A stretch of 64,000 nucleotides of DNA from Jiella flava (GCF_017349315.1 NZ_JAFMPP010000005.1:186001-250000), one strand, 5' to 3'. Numbered from the stretch's first letter, positions 53,897 through 63,240 are shown. The notes: a model not told the origin generated them from the letters alone. Numbers and translations are program-made.

Positions 53897-55219
53897 CTAC
53901 CGGTCGGCGAGAAGACCCTCCAGAGTCTGGGCGATGGCGAGGATCCGCCAATCGGCACCACCCGGGCCGATGATCATCAGGCCGGTCGGCAGGTCGCCGG
54001 CTTCGTGCATGGGGACCGTCGCGGCGCAGCCGTCGAGAAAATTGATCGTCGAGGGGTTGCGCAGAATCAATGCGTTCAGCCGGTCGAAATCGGCCTCAAC
54101 CTCGGCGATCGTTGGCGGCACGATCGGCACGGTGGGCGCGAGGAAGGCGTCGTATTGGCTGGCGAGTTCGGTGAAAGCCGCGATCGCTTCCTGCCTGGTG
54201 GCGCGGGCGCGGTCCACCTCGCCGGGGGCAAAGCTCTCGGCGGCGCGGATACGCTTCAGCACGCGGGGATCGCCGGTCGTCTCGAGGTCTGCCAGATAGG
54301 CGTGATGGGTTGCATGGGCTTCGTCGGCGACGATCAGCCGGTTGACGACGCCGGCTTGGGCAAGCGGTGCGAATGCAACGTCTTCGAGGGCGACGCCGGC
54401 GGATGAGAGCGTCTGCATTGCGGCTGCGAAATCCGCCGTGACCTGGTGATCCATCCCATCGGTGACGACATTGCGCAGGACGCCGAGCTTCAGTGTTTCT
54501 GCCTTCGGCAAGGCCGCTTTCGGCGGCGCGCTGGCCGATAGGGCGGCGTGGAGCGCGGCACAGGTGGCAATATCGGGAGCGATCGGGCCGATGCTGTCAT
54601 AGCTACCCGACAACGGAAAAGTGCCGGCGAGCGGCACGGCGCTCTGCGTCGGCTTGAAGCCGGCCAGAGCGTTGAAGGCGGCGGGAATGCGGATCGAGCC
54701 GCCGGTGTCGGAGCCGAGCGCGGCGTCAGCAATGCCATAGGCGACGGCGATTGCGCCGCCGGAGGTCGAGCCGCCGGGAATGCGCTCGGGATCGTGGCTG
54801 TTGCCGGGGGTGCCAAAATGCGGGTTGAGGCCGACGCCGGAATAGGCAAATTCCGACATGTTGGTGCGACCGAAGCAGATCGCTCCGGCAGCGCGCAGGC
54901 GGGCGATGACCGTGGCGTCCGCCGTTGCGGCCGCGGCTCCGGCCAGCTGGATGGAGCCGGCACGGGTCACGGCGCCGGCCTCGTCGAAGAGGTCCTTGAT
55001 CGCAACGAGGAGTCCCGCGAGGGGCGCGTCGCGTCGCGCTGCGTCGCCATCGAGCGCTTCGGCCTCGGTCATGACGGTTGCTGCGTCGAAGTGGGTGAAA
55101 ATCGCCGCGGCTTCGGTCTCACCGATATCCAGCAGCCGAGTGATCGCCTGGGCCGCGTGATCCACAGCGCGAAAGGTGAGGCGGCCGGAGGCGAGCTTCA
55201 GCGGCGAGAGGCGATCCAT
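53897..55219 (-). CDS. Amidase signature-family hydrolase
   Basis: A 440-residue amidase. The Lys-cisSer-Ser triad is Lys75 (VAIKDLFDEAG), Ser151 (PGGSTSGGA) and Ser175 (GSDTGGSIRIPA), with the spacing (24 residues between the serines) of the family. It hydrolyses a carboxamide to acid and ammonia. GAGG upstream of ATG 55219 is a good ribosome site. It is the last gene of a minus-strand run that includes a TRAP importer, so the imported compound or a later intermediate may be the amide. Confidence 0.9.
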   Translation of the reverse strand: MDRLSPLKLASGRLTFRAVDHAAQAITRLLDIGETEAAAIFTHFDAATVMTEAEALDGDAARRDAPLAGLLVAIKDLFDEAGAVTRAGSIQLAGAAAATADATVIARLRAAGAICFGRTNMSEFAYSGVGLNPHFGTPGNSHDPERIPGGSTSGGAIAVAYGIADAALGSDTGGSIRIPAAFNALAGFKPTQSAVPLAGTFPLSGSYDSIGPIAPDIATCAALHAALSASAPPKAALPKAETLKLGVLRNVVTDGMDHQVTADFAAAMQTLSSAGVALEDVAFAPLAQAGVVNRLIVADEAHATHHAYLADLETTGDPRVLKRIRAAESFAPGEVDRARATRQEAIAAFTELASQYDAFLAPTVPIVPPTIAEVEADFDRLNALILRNPSTINFLDGCAATVPMHEAGDLPTGLMIIGPGGADWRILAIAQTLEGLLADR

Positions 55220-55229
55220 CGCGTTTTCC

Positions 55230-55928
55230 TCAGTTGATGACAGGAAGAGCACGGCACTCATAGGCATGGGTGATGCTGCGTGAGAGTATAGGATCGTGCA
55301 TCACCATCTTGAAATAGCGGGACGGCCGGACGCCGCCCGATAGGACACCAAGGGTGCCGGACATCATCACGGTTCCGGCCTGAAGGCGGGTTTGGCCCGC
55401 CGCCAGCGGGCAACGCGCCGCCAGCTCGGCCAGCGGCCGGATTTTCGCCATCGCGCCGTCCTGATAGGCGACCCAATCGCTCGAGTCGCCATCGCGGACA
55501 AAGGACCGGAGTTCGATCTGATCGAGATGATCGCAGACCTCGTCGAAGCGCCAGAGGCTGGTGGCGACCGGCTTGGGACAGACCTGTTTCGACAAGGCGA
55601 CGGAATGGGCTTCGAGATCGCGGTCGGTGTGGTCGGAGCCGAGGCCGAGATAGAGGGTCTCGCCGTCGTCGAGAAGCAGCGGCTCGATCTCGCCGGAGGT
55701 GGTCGCGCCAACGGTCTCGATCACTTTGGCCTGGGTGATGAGTTCACTGCCGACGCGATAGAACAGCGGGACGCAAGAGGGCGGGGCGACACCGATCGCC
55801 TGAAGCTCGGCGATGTGATGGTCGACCGCCGCCTGGTCACGGCCGGTCCAGCCGGCAATGACGGCGTTGACGAGGCTGACGGTCACGGCGCCCTGGCCGA
55901 CGACATCGAAGGTCATTCGAGAAGTCAC
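55230..55928 (-). CDS. DUF2848 family protein
   Basis: A 232-residue protein. The sequence GLGSDHTDRDLEAHSVALSKQVCPKPVA and SGTMMSGTLGV-like end blocks fit DUF2848, which has no established reaction but resembles the fumarylacetoacetate hydrolase fold in parts. It lies 10 bases from the amidase and 28 bases from the TRAP permease. GTG 55928 has AAGGA six bases upstream; ATG 55916 is the alternative. A hydrolytic or isomerising step in the TRAP-linked pathway is likely, though undefined. Confidence 0.7.
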   Translation of the reverse strand: MTSRMTFDVVGQGAVTVSLVNAVIAGWTGRDQAAVDHHIAELQAIGVAPPSCVPLFYRVGSELITQAKVIETVGATTSGEIEPLLLDDGETLYLGLGSDHTDRDLEAHSVALSKQVCPKPVATSLWRFDEVCDHLDQIELRSFVRDGDSSDWVAYQDGAMAKIRPLAELAARCPLAAGQTRLQAGTVMMSGTLGVLSGGVRPSRYFKMVMHDPILSRSITHAYECRALPVIN

Positions 55929-55956
55929 GGAGATTCCTTGAAAATTGGCTATGGGT

Positions 55957-57237
55957 TTACAGGCCGTTGGTGAGGAAAAGGGCGAGATCGGGAACCAGCA
56001 CGAGGGCAACGACCATCAGCAGCATGACGACGACATAGGGGATCACCCCAACCATGACGTCGGTCAGCGAGCCTTTCGTCCGCGCGCCCTGCACCACGTA
56101 AAGGTTGAGGCCGACCGGCGGGGTGATCAACGCCATTTCGATCAGGACGATCATCAGGATGCCGAACCAGACCTTGTCGAAGCCGAGGCCGGAGATGATC
56201 GGCACGACGATCGGGATCGTGGCGATCATCAGCGACAGCGTCTCAATGAAGAAGCCGAGAACGATGTAAAGGAAGATGATCACGATCAACGTGCCATAGG
56301 CGCCGAGGCCGAGATTTTCGAGCAGGTCGGTCAGCTGCCGCCCGAGACCGGCGGCGGCGAGGGTGTAATTGAGGAAATAGGCGCCGACGATGACGAACAT
56401 GATCATCGCCGTGCTCTTCACCGTGCCGAGCAGCGCCTCGGTGATCATGGAAAAGCTGACGCTTTGGTAGAAGGCGGCGATCACCAACGCCATGGCGACG
56501 CCGATGGCGGCGGCTTCGGTCGGGGTCGCCCAGCCCCGGTAGATCGAGCCGACGACGACGCCGAAAAGGAGGCCGATGGGAATGAGGTGGCGCAGGCCTG
56601 ACATCCGCTCGCGCCACGTAAACGAGCGGCTCGGGCCGCCGAGATGGGGTCGCTTGGCGCAGATCAGAGCGGTGACCGCCATGAAGCCGACCGCCATCAG
56701 CAGGCCGGGAACGAGACCGGCCAAAAACAGCCGCGGGACCGAAGTCTCGGTCAGAAAGCCGTAGACGATGAGATTGATGGAGGGCGGAATCAGAATGCCG
56801 AGCGTGCCGCCGGCGGCGACCGCTCCGGCAAAGAGCCGCGGGTCGTAGCCGAGCCGGTCGGCCTGCGGCATGGCGACGGTGGCGACGGTCGCGGCGGTCG
56901 CCACCGAGGATCCCGAGGTCGCCGAAAACAGCGTTGCCGTGCCGATATTGGCGTGGACGAGCCCGCCCGGCAGCCAGGAAAACCAAGCATCGAGTGATTT
57001 GTAGGTGCGTTCGGCAATGCCGGCCCGCACCAGGATCTCTCCGAGCAGGACGAAGAACGGAATCGCGATCAGCAAAAAGCTGTCCGAGGACGAGTAGACG
57101 ATTTGGCCAAGCCCCCGGATCAGCGGGAAGGGCGAGTAGAACGTATCGATACCGATGCCCAGCAGGAACAGCACGACGCCGACGGGCAGCGACAAAGCGA
57201 GGAGGGCGAGAAGGCCGAAGCTGACAGACCAGATCAT
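55957..57237 (-). CDS. TRAP transporter large permease (DctM-like)
   Basis: A 426-residue DctM subunit with about 12 membrane helices. The family block PQADRLGYDPRLFAGAVAAGGTLGILIPPSINLIVYG and LITPPVGLNLYVVQG are clear. It catalyses sodium-driven uptake of a carboxylate with the DctQ and DctP products. ATG 57237 overlaps the DctQ stop (TGATG). The longer frame to 57390 is a shadow. Confidence 0.93.
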   Translation of the reverse strand: MIWSVSFGLLALLALSLPVGVVLFLLGIGIDTFYSPFPLIRGLGQIVYSSSDSFLLIAIPFFVLLGEILVRAGIAERTYKSLDAWFSWLPGGLVHANIGTATLFSATSGSSVATAATVATVAMPQADRLGYDPRLFAGAVAAGGTLGILIPPSINLIVYGFLTETSVPRLFLAGLVPGLLMAVGFMAVTALICAKRPHLGGPSRSFTWRERMSGLRHLIPIGLLFGVVVGSIYRGWATPTEAAAIGVAMALVIAAFYQSVSFSMITEALLGTVKSTAMIMFVIVGAYFLNYTLAAAGLGRQLTDLLENLGLGAYGTLIVIIFLYIVLGFFIETLSLMIATIPIVVPIISGLGFDKVWFGILMIVLIEMALITPPVGLNLYVVQGARTKGSLTDVMVGVIPYVVVMLLMVVALVLVPDLALFLTNGL

Positions 57238-57815
57238 CAAAGCTCTCCCGTCTCGGTGCCGCCGCCGGCGATGGCGCGCACACTCTCCCATTCCCGCTCG
57301 GCGATCAGGACGGTGATGCAGGCAAGGAGCAGCACAGCGACGATGGCCAACCACACCCAGCCGCCGAACCAGATCGACTGAGGGATCCAAAGGGGTGTTG
57401 CGAGCGGCGTATTGGCATGGGAGTCGCGGGCCAGCGTCTTGCCGAGCACGTCCCAGGCATGGATCGACACGGTGAGGGCGATAGCGAACACGCTGGCGAG
57501 CGCCAAAAGGTCGAACAGGCCTTTGCCAGGGAGCGGCAACCGGCTTTGCAGGATGTCGATGCGCACATGCGCCCGCTCGGTGAGGGCATAGGCGAAGCCC
57601 CAGGTGGCGACGCCCGCCATGACATAGCCGGAAATCTCGTCCGATCCGCCGATGCTGCCGATCGCGGTCTGCCGCAGGACGATTTCGAGGAGGATCAGGG
57701 CGACGGTCGCCAGAAGCGCGATGCCGGCCAGGATGGCGATAATCCTGTTGATGCGGCCAAGCCGCGCCGCAAGCCGTGCCGGGCCGCTGCGGTTCGCCAT
57801 CTTGATGTCAGTCAT
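57237..57815 (-). CDS. TRAP transporter small permease (DctQ-like)
   Basis: A 192-residue protein with four membrane helices, beginning after a basic N-terminus (GRINRIIAILAGIALLATVALILLE). The conserved GGSDEISGYVMAGVATWGFAYALTERAHVRIDIL block is the DctQ hallmark. ATG 57815 has AGGGA nine bases upstream; ATG 57833 would add six residues. It is coupled to DctM by a one-base overlap. Confidence 0.9.
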   Translation of the reverse strand: MTDIKMANRSGPARLAARLGRINRIIAILAGIALLATVALILLEIVLRQTAIGSIGGSDEISGYVMAGVATWGFAYALTERAHVRIDILQSRLPLPGKGLFDLLALASVFAIALTVSIHAWDVLGKTLARDSHANTPLATPLWIPQSIWFGGWVWLAIVAVLLLACITVLIAEREWESVRAIAGGGTETGEL

Positions 57816-57947
57816 GTCGATGATCCCTGGCATGCGCCGCCGAACGACAGCCCCTGGACTGGCGCGACGAACATTTGGAAAGGACGAGCGTGAATGCCTG
57901 TCAGCAAGAGGCGGCGAAGACGCCTGTCCGCCGCCTCCGGTCCTGTC

Positions 57948-59009
57948 TTACGGGGCGGCGACAGAGACGCCGACGACCTTGCCGACGCTGTCGTTCCAAC
58001 GCTTGGCCCAATCCCCACCGGCACGCTTGGCCCAGTCCGGCAGAACGTCCTCTGTCAGCACTTTCTTGGCGAGGGCTTCGTCTTGCTTGGTCGGCTCGAC
58101 CAGCGTCATGGACGCGGGCTTGCCGGCCTTACACTCGCCGCGGCCGGTGAGGCATGCGACGTCGCCCGATAATGCGTCACCGGCAGCGGCCCAGACCTTG
58201 TCCTCGAACTTGGTCTTGATCTCCGTCTCAAGGAAGGACTGCATCGCCGGCGACAGTCCATTCCATTTGTCCTGGTTCATCGCGGTAATCACCGGATCCC
58301 AACCGCCGAGCGGCAGCGTCAGAAGATGCGTCGAGGATTCCCACCAGCCGGCGCTGTAGCCCGAACCGGCACCGGTGACGGCGCAGTCGATGACGCCGCG
58401 TTCCAACGCTCCCGGTACTTCCGAGAAGGACATAGTGATGCCCTCGGCGCCGAGCTTTTCGAGGAGGATTGCGGCCATTCGGCCGGAGGCGCGAACCTTC
58501 TTGCCCTTGAGATCGCGAAGGCTTTTGACGTCGGCGTTGCAGAAGACGACCTGCGGCGGATAGGGGACGATGGCCAGCAGCTTCGCGCCGAAACGCTTCT
58601 TCATGATGTCCGCGACCATCGGCCGGGCGGCATCGATCACCTTGTGCTCGGTATCGGCATCGCTCGCGACCAGGGGCACGTCGAGGCCTTCGAGCTCGGG
58701 CGCGTCGCCGACGACGTAATCGCCGACCGTCATGCCGACGTCGAAGACGCCGTCGCTGAGCATGCGGAAGACGTCACCGCCCTTGACGCCCATCTGGTCA
58801 AAGGTGGTCATCTGGACGCTGACCTTCCCTTGGGAGTCGGCCGGCAGGGTCTTCGTCCAGAACGGCCTTTCGAAGTCCTTGTCGAGTGGCAGACTGCTCC
58901 AGCTGCCGACGACGGACAGCGACGTGTCGTCGAGGTTCTGCGCATTGGCGGGCAGGGTTGCGGCAGTCAGGCAGGCCGAGAGCGTCAGGCAGGTGAGAAG
59001 GGTTTTCAT
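57948..59009 (-). CDS. TRAP transporter substrate-binding protein (DctP-like)
   Basis: A 353-residue extracytoplasmic receptor. A signal peptide (MKTLLTCLTLSACLTAATLPANAQ) is followed by a TRAP receptor body. Its conserved core SLRDLKGKKVRASGRMAAILLEKLGAEGITMSFSEVPGALERGVID includes the arginine that grips a carboxylate in DctP proteins. The ligand is a carboxylic acid of unknown identity. It lies 132 bases upstream of DctQ and 54 bases downstream of the DUF1445 gene. Confidence 0.9.
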   Translation of the reverse strand: MKTLLTCLTLSACLTAATLPANAQNLDDTSLSVVGSWSSLPLDKDFERPFWTKTLPADSQGKVSVQMTTFDQMGVKGGDVFRMLSDGVFDVGMTVGDYVVGDAPELEGLDVPLVASDADTEHKVIDAARPMVADIMKKRFGAKLLAIVPYPPQVVFCNADVKSLRDLKGKKVRASGRMAAILLEKLGAEGITMSFSEVPGALERGVIDCAVTGAGSGYSAGWWESSTHLLTLPLGGWDPVITAMNQDKWNGLSPAMQSFLETEIKTKFEDKVWAAAGDALSGDVACLTGRGECKAGKPASMTLVEPTKQDEALAKKVLTEDVLPDWAKRAGGDWAKRWNDSVGKVVGVSVAAP

Positions 59010-59063
59010 GTCTTGGCTCCATGGGTTCGGGGGAAGAGATGCGGATGGGGGCCACGTCGGGGA

Positions 59064-59861
59064 TCACGCCCCCTGTTCTGCCAGCCGGTCGGTGATCAGC
59101 ATGTGTCCGGGATCGTGGGTGATGGCGAATTCCGGCCGGGCGCGGCGGATCGCCAGCTGCGGGGTGACGCCGCAGGCCCAGAACACGGGAACCTCACCGT
59201 CTGCCATGACGGGCGGATCGCCGAAATCGGGCGTCATAATGTCGGCGATGCCGATCGCCGCGGGGTCGCCGAAATGCAGGGGGGCGCCATGGGCCAGCGG
59301 TTGACGCTCCGAAAGCACCATCGCGCGGATCGCGTCACGGGGCTTGAAGGCCCGCATCGAGACCACCATCGGGCCGGCGAAGGGACCACAGGCGTTGGTT
59401 TCCAGATGGGTGGCGTACATCGGCACGTTCCGGCCCGCCGCGATGTGGGGCACGCGGATGCCGGCCCGCAGCAGCGCGTCCTCGAAGGAAAACGAGCAGC
59501 CGATGGCGAAGGCGACGAGATCGTCACGCCAGACGTGGCAAAGATCGCTGACCGTGTCGACGAGTTCGCCATCGCGGAAGATGCGGTAGCGCGGAACGTC
59601 GGTGCGGATGTCGAGGTCCTCGCCGAGGCCCACCAAATGCGGGTTGCCGGGCTCGCCGACGCCAAGCAGCGGGCAGGGCTTCGGATTGGCGACGCAAAAG
59701 CGCAAAAAATCGCTGGCATATGGCTCCGGCAGAATGGCGAGATTGCCCTGCAGATAGCCAGGCGCCTGACCGCCGGTGTGGCCCTGGAACGCGCCGGAGC
59801 GGATCCGGCGGCGGATGGCGGCGGGCGAGGTCGTAACGGGGCTAACGGTCGAGGCGGTCAT
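59064..59861 (-). CDS. DUF1445 putative hydro-lyase (D-glutamate cyclase-like)
   Basis: A 265-residue protein with family motifs [24 protein letters not shown] and [21 protein letters not shown]1445 includes mammalian D-glutamate cyclase, which converts D-glutamate to 5-oxoproline, and bacterial putative hydro-lyases. Adjacent TRAP, amidase and DUF2848 genes imply breakdown of a carboxylate containing an amide or lactam. The reaction here is not established. Confidence 0.8.
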   Translation of the reverse strand: MTASTVSPVTTSPAAIRRRIRSGAFQGHTGGQAPGYLQGNLAILPEPYASDFLRFCVANPKPCPLLGVGEPGNPHLVGLGEDLDIRTDVPRYRIFRDGELVDTVSDLCHVWRDDLVAFAIGCSFSFEDALLRAGIRVPHIAAGRNVPMYATHLETNACGPFAGPMVVSMRAFKPRDAIRAMVLSERQPLAHGAPLHFGDPAAIGIADIMTPDFGDPPVMADGEVPVFWACGVTPQLAIRRARPEFAITHDPGHMLITDRLAEQGA

Positions 59862-59931
59862 TTTCCGGGCACACTCGCGATCTGCGTATGATGACGGCAG
59901 ACAGAGTGTTCAACGCAATAATGAAACAGTC

Positions 59932-59963
59932 AATCGATCAAATTTCGATCACTTTGATCGATT
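59932..59963. promoter_or_regulatory. Inverted repeat at the 3' end of the LysR gene
   Basis: AATCGATCAAA (59932-59942) and TTTGATCGATT (59953-59963) form a perfect 11-base dyad with a ten-base spacer. It overlaps the last codons of the LysR gene and lies upstream of the DUF1445 start. Its length and AT-rich arms fit a LysR operator for the DUF1445-TRAP operon; a terminator role is less likely. Confidence 0.45.
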
Positions 59964-60866
59964 TGAAAGATCACTATGTTCGGCAACGGCCTGCTCGGCC
60001 GCCAGACGCAAGGCGTTGGCGAGGGGGGCTTGGAGGGACGCCATATGGGTGAAACAGAAGCGGAGCGGCTGGGGTCTGGCTTTTTCTTCGGTGTCGAGCT
60101 GGCGGATCCGCCCCGCGGCAACGTCCGGATCGACCATCGAGATCGGCAGGACGCCGATGCCAAAATCGGTCAAGATGAGATGAAGCGCCGCCGATAGCGA
60201 CGCGCATCCGTGCAGCAATGGGACGAAGGGAAGATCGGCGGCGGCAAAGATGGTTTCGAGGTCGCGATAGGGGATCGTTCCCTTTGGGAATGTGACGATG
60301 GGCCAAGCCGCGAGGTCGCGCACTGTCAACGCCGTCCGGGGAATGGCGGCGTTGGCTGCGGCGAACCAGTCGATATCGCCGGCAAAGACGAAATGGCTGG
60401 TCGCACGCGGCGGCACCAGCTCCTCCATCATCACCGCGACGTCGAGTTCGTCCTCGATGAGTTTGGCGGCAAGGACCGGTGAGGTGTCGACGGCGAGCTC
60501 GATGCGAAGGTTGGGAAAGCGCGCGTGGATGAGCGTCATCATCCGGGGCAGCCAAGTGTGGACGATCGTTTCGGCGACACCGATGCGGATGGTGCCGGCA
60601 AAGCCGCTCTCCTGGGCAAGGTTCGAAATGATGCGATCGCGCATCTCGGTGAGCCGGGCCGTCTGATCGAGAAAGGTGCGGCCCGCCGGCGACAGGCTGC
60701 CGCGGCGTTTCCTGCGGTCGAAGAGTTCGACCCCGAGCCGGTCTTCGAGCGAGGCGATGCGCGCGGAGACCGCCGATTGCGACAGCCGCAACTGGGCCGC
60801 GGCGGCTCGAAACCCGCCATGCCGGACGACCATGCGAACGATCTCGACATCCCTAATATCGAACAT
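59949..60866 (-). CDS. LysR-family transcriptional regulator
   Basis: A 305-residue LysR protein. The helix-turn-helix is VEIVRMVVRHGGFRAAAAQLRLSQSAVSARIASLEDRLGVELFDRRKRRGSLSPAG, followed by a complete effector domain. ATG 60866 (MFDIRDVEIV) is chosen because the domain begins there; the frame to 60983 is unconserved. It heads the minus-strand operon of DUF1445, TRAP, DUF2848 and amidase genes and is probably their regulator. Confidence 0.9.
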   Translation of the reverse strand: MFDIRDVEIVRMVVRHGGFRAAAAQLRLSQSAVSARIASLEDRLGVELFDRRKRRGSLSPAGRTFLDQTARLTEMRDRIISNLAQESGFAGTIRIGVAETIVHTWLPRMMTLIHARFPNLRIELAVDTSPVLAAKLIEDELDVAVMMEELVPPRATSHFVFAGDIDWFAAANAAIPRTALTVRDLAAWPIVTFPKGTIPYRDLETIFAAADLPFVPLLHGCASLSAALHLILTDFGIGVLPISMVDPDVAAGRIRQLDTEEKARPQPLRFCFTHMASLQAPLANALRLAAEQAVAEHSDLSNRSK

Positions 60867-60940
60867 GCCAAAACTCCCTATGGCCGTACCGCAATCTCTC
60901 AGCGCAAAGAGCCGCAGACAAGCCGGCGATGTCCTTCGCG

Positions 60941-60968
60941 CCGTGTGCGTCCGATCGGACGCACACGG
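60941..60968. repeat. 28-base perfect palindrome
   Basis: The 14 bases CCGTGTGCGTCCGA are followed without spacer by their exact reverse complement. The dyad centre lies between 60954 and 60955. It is 75 bases upstream of the LysR start. It could be an operator for a large dimeric regulator or a hairpin in the LysR leader. Confidence 0.7.
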
Positions 60969-60992
60969 GACGCGGGATTTCATTGCGGCGAC

Positions 60993-61037
60993 GCATCATG
61001 CTTTGCCGAAAATTGATTGCGATTTTCGGGCCGATGC
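60993..61037. repeat. Degenerate rhizobial-type palindromic repeat
   Basis: CCGAAAAT (61006-61013) pairs with ATTTTCGG (61022-61029) around TGATTGCG; the outer arms GCATC (60993-60997) and GATGC (61033-61037) also pair. The inner CCGAAAA/TTTTCGG part matches the element at 42346-42393, the outer part is decayed. Confidence 0.45.
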
Positions 61038-61328
61038 TGGCGCCGGGACGGACGCCTTGATCGGGTCTATGCGGAAGGTCACCGCGACCGTGAGAAACGC
61101 TCGTCCGCCGTCCATGTTACGATGTCCAGCCTCTGTCCAGGGCGAACAAAAGTCTTGCAATACCCAATACGCTGCCGTCTTGCGGTGGCGAGCCTCGCAG
61201 TTTCTGATATGGCGTTGTGCCGTTGGCCATCGAATCGCAGAGTTCGATGCAAAAAGTCCGGCAGTCGGCGTCGGTCAAGTTTCGGGATCGATTGCGCCGC
61301 AACTTCGATCCCATGCAAGGAGAATGGC

Positions 61329-61514
61329 ATGGTTCGCAAATTCAGTCTGGGCCTGATCGGGCTTCTGATTGTCGCCTGTTATGCCGTGCCTTACGGCATG
61401 CTTGGCGACGTCGCCAGCTGGAAGGGCGCTTTCCTGTTCTGGACCCTGGCCGGTCTTTTGGTGATCGGCCTCAACGCCGCGGCCACCGCCGGCTTCGGGG
61501 GAGAGGACCGGTGA
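61329..61514 (+). CDS. DUF3311 small membrane protein
   Basis: A 61-residue protein with two membrane helices (LGLIGLLIVACYAVPYGML and GAFLFWTLAGLLVIGLNAAATA), the usual design of DUF3311, a small companion of sodium:solute symporters. AAGGAG six to eight bases ahead of ATG 61329 is a strong ribosome site. The stop overlaps the GTG of the symporter gene (GTGA). It probably acts as an accessory subunit. The longer frame from 61017 is not coding. Confidence 0.8.
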   Translation: MVRKFSLGLIGLLIVACYAVPYGMLGDVASWKGAFLFWTLAGLLVIGLNAAATAGFGGEDR

Positions 61515-63004
61515 GCATCACGGCCATCCTCATGGGCGTCGCGATCTATGCCGCCGCCTCCATGGTCGTCGCTTATCTGTCGCGCAGTGGCGACGCGTCG
61601 ACCATGTCGGACTATTTCATCGGCGGGCGCTCGATGGGCGGGCTGGTCTCCGCGCTCTCCTATTCCGCCACCACCTATTCGGCCTTCATGATGGTGGGAC
61701 TCGCCGGCCTCACCTATAAGGGCGGCGTCGGTGCCCTCGGTTTCGAGATTGTCTATTTCGCCGGCGTCTCGCTGGTCGCGATCTTCGGTCCGCGCTTCTG
61801 GGCCGTCGGCAAGCGTTATGGCTTCGTCACGCCTTCGGAAATGCTGGGTGCGCGCTATGGCAGCCGCTGGGTCGCGATGGCGGCGGCGGTCGCGAGCTGT
61901 ATCTTCCTCGTTCCCTATTGTGCCGTGCAGCTCGCCGGTGTCGGCTATCTCCTGTCGGGGATGAGCGGCGGAGTGATTTCTTTTGGCGCCGGCATCGTCA
62001 TCGCGACGATCCTTGCCATTGCCTTTTCCTACATCGCCGGCATCCGTTCGGTGATGTGGACGGACAGCCTGCAGGCCCTCGTCATGATCGTCGCCTCGGT
62101 TGCCGTCGTCGGCCTCGTCGTCGCCGAACTCGGCGGCTTCTCGGCTTTGTTCGGCGCGGTCGCAGAACGGAACCCGACGATGCTGACGGTCCCGGGCCCT
62201 GGCTTGTTTTCCTTCACCACCTTCCTCGGCCTGACGATCCCCTGGTTCTTCTTCGCGATTTCCAATCCGCAGGTCTCCCAGCGCCTTTACATGCCCGCCT
62301 CGCTTGGCGCCCTGCGGCGGATGCTGATCATCTTTTTGATTTTCGGCCTGATCTACACCCTGGTGTCCGTGCTCTGGGGCTTCTCGGCCTTTGTCGCCTT
62401 CCCGGATCTCGCCAAAGCCGATCTCGCCACCTCGACCCTGCTGGCCTCCCGTTTCGTGCCGCCGGTGCTCGCCGTGATCGTCATGATCGGTATCCTGGCG
62501 GCGGCCGTTTCGACGATCGATTCCATCCTTCTGACATTGTCGTCGATGGTCGCCCGCGATGTCTACGCCAATGTCCAGGCGAAGGCCGACGACCGGCGTC
62601 AGCTGATGATCGGCAAGCTGATCATCCCGATCATCTCGCTGATTGCGCTCGGCTTCGCCGCCATGCAGTTCAGCCTGATCGCGGTGTTGGCGGTCGCGGC
62701 CTCAACCGGCCTCGTGGTCATCGTGCCGGCGATCGTCGGCGCCTTCTTCTGGAAGCGCGGCACGGCGGCGGGCGCGCTCGTCTCGATCCTCGGCGGCAGC
62801 ATCTTCGTCGTCGCGATGTATCTGACGGGCAATTCGCTCTTCGGCCTGAATGCCGGCATTCTGGGCCTCCCGATCGCGGCGCTGCTATTCGTGGCCGTGA
62901 GCCTCGCGACGGAGCCAGATGACGATGTCGCGGCTGATTTCATCGCCATTGCCGATTCATCCCTCCGCCCCCGCTCGCTCGCGGGTCGAACGGTGATCGC
63001 GTGA
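61511..63004 (+). CDS. Sodium:solute symporter (SSS family)
   Basis: A 497-residue transporter with about 13 membrane helices. The N-terminal SDYFIGGRSMGGLVSALSYSATTYSAFMMVGLAGL block is typical of the SSS family, as is AAAVSTIDSILLTLSSMVARDVY in the sodium-site region. It imports a small solute with sodium. The start is GTG 61511, coupled to DUF3311. The neighbouring glycohydrolase suggests a nucleoside or ribose-linked substrate, but pantothenate-, proline- or sugar-type specificity cannot be excluded. Confidence 0.9.
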   Translation: MSITAILMGVAIYAAASMVVAYLSRSGDASTMSDYFIGGRSMGGLVSALSYSATTYSAFMMVGLAGLTYKGGVGALGFEIVYFAGVSLVAIFGPRFWAVGKRYGFVTPSEMLGARYGSRWVAMAAAVASCIFLVPYCAVQLAGVGYLLSGMSGGVISFGAGIVIATILAIAFSYIAGIRSVMWTDSLQALVMIVASVAVVGLVVAELGGFSALFGAVAERNPTMLTVPGPGLFSFTTFLGLTIPWFFFAISNPQVSQRLYMPASLGALRRMLIIFLIFGLIYTLVSVLWGFSAFVAFPDLAKADLATSTLLASRFVPPVLAVIVMIGILAAAVSTIDSILLTLSSMVARDVYANVQAKADDRRQLMIGKLIIPIISLIALGFAAMQFSLIAVLAVAASTGLVVIVPAIVGAFFWKRGTAAGALVSILGGSIFVVAMYLTGNSLFGLNAGILGLPIAALLFVAVSLATEPDDDVAADFIAIADSSLRPRSLAGRTVIA

Positions 63005-63240
63005 TCGTCCAAAGATCGGCATTCGGCCCCGTCGCGCAAAGACAGTCATTGACGCGGGCGACGCCCATCAGCGGGATTTCGCGCCGGGTGCTTGACCCTC
63101 TTTGCCGGGCCGCGATCGGCGGCGCGAGGCTTGAGGGAGCATCCGCTACGTCATCTGAACGGAGGACGCTCATTTGATGGAGCCCGTCACCAGCCTCCCC
63201 AATCCGCCTTGTCTCGCATGGCATCGAGAGTTCTAGAACG

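Larger units (their letters stand above)
60867..61328. other. Divergent intergenic region with palindromes
   Basis: The 462 bases hold the promoters of the LysR gene and of the DUF3311/symporter operon. No gene was recognised; open frames here are uninformative. Two structures stand out: a 28-base perfect palindrome (60941-60968) and a degenerate rhizobial-type repeat (60993-61037). The symporter side carries GGAG close to the DUF3311 start. Confidence 0.55.

Noticed and set aside
55957-57390. Longer start for the TRAP large permease
   Set aside because: The extension to 57390 overlaps the DctQ gene in another frame. ATG 57237 has the normal coupled start.
58326-59891. 521-residue plus-strand frame opposite the DctP and DUF1445 genes
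   Set aside because: It is antisense to two well-supported genes and shows no domain.
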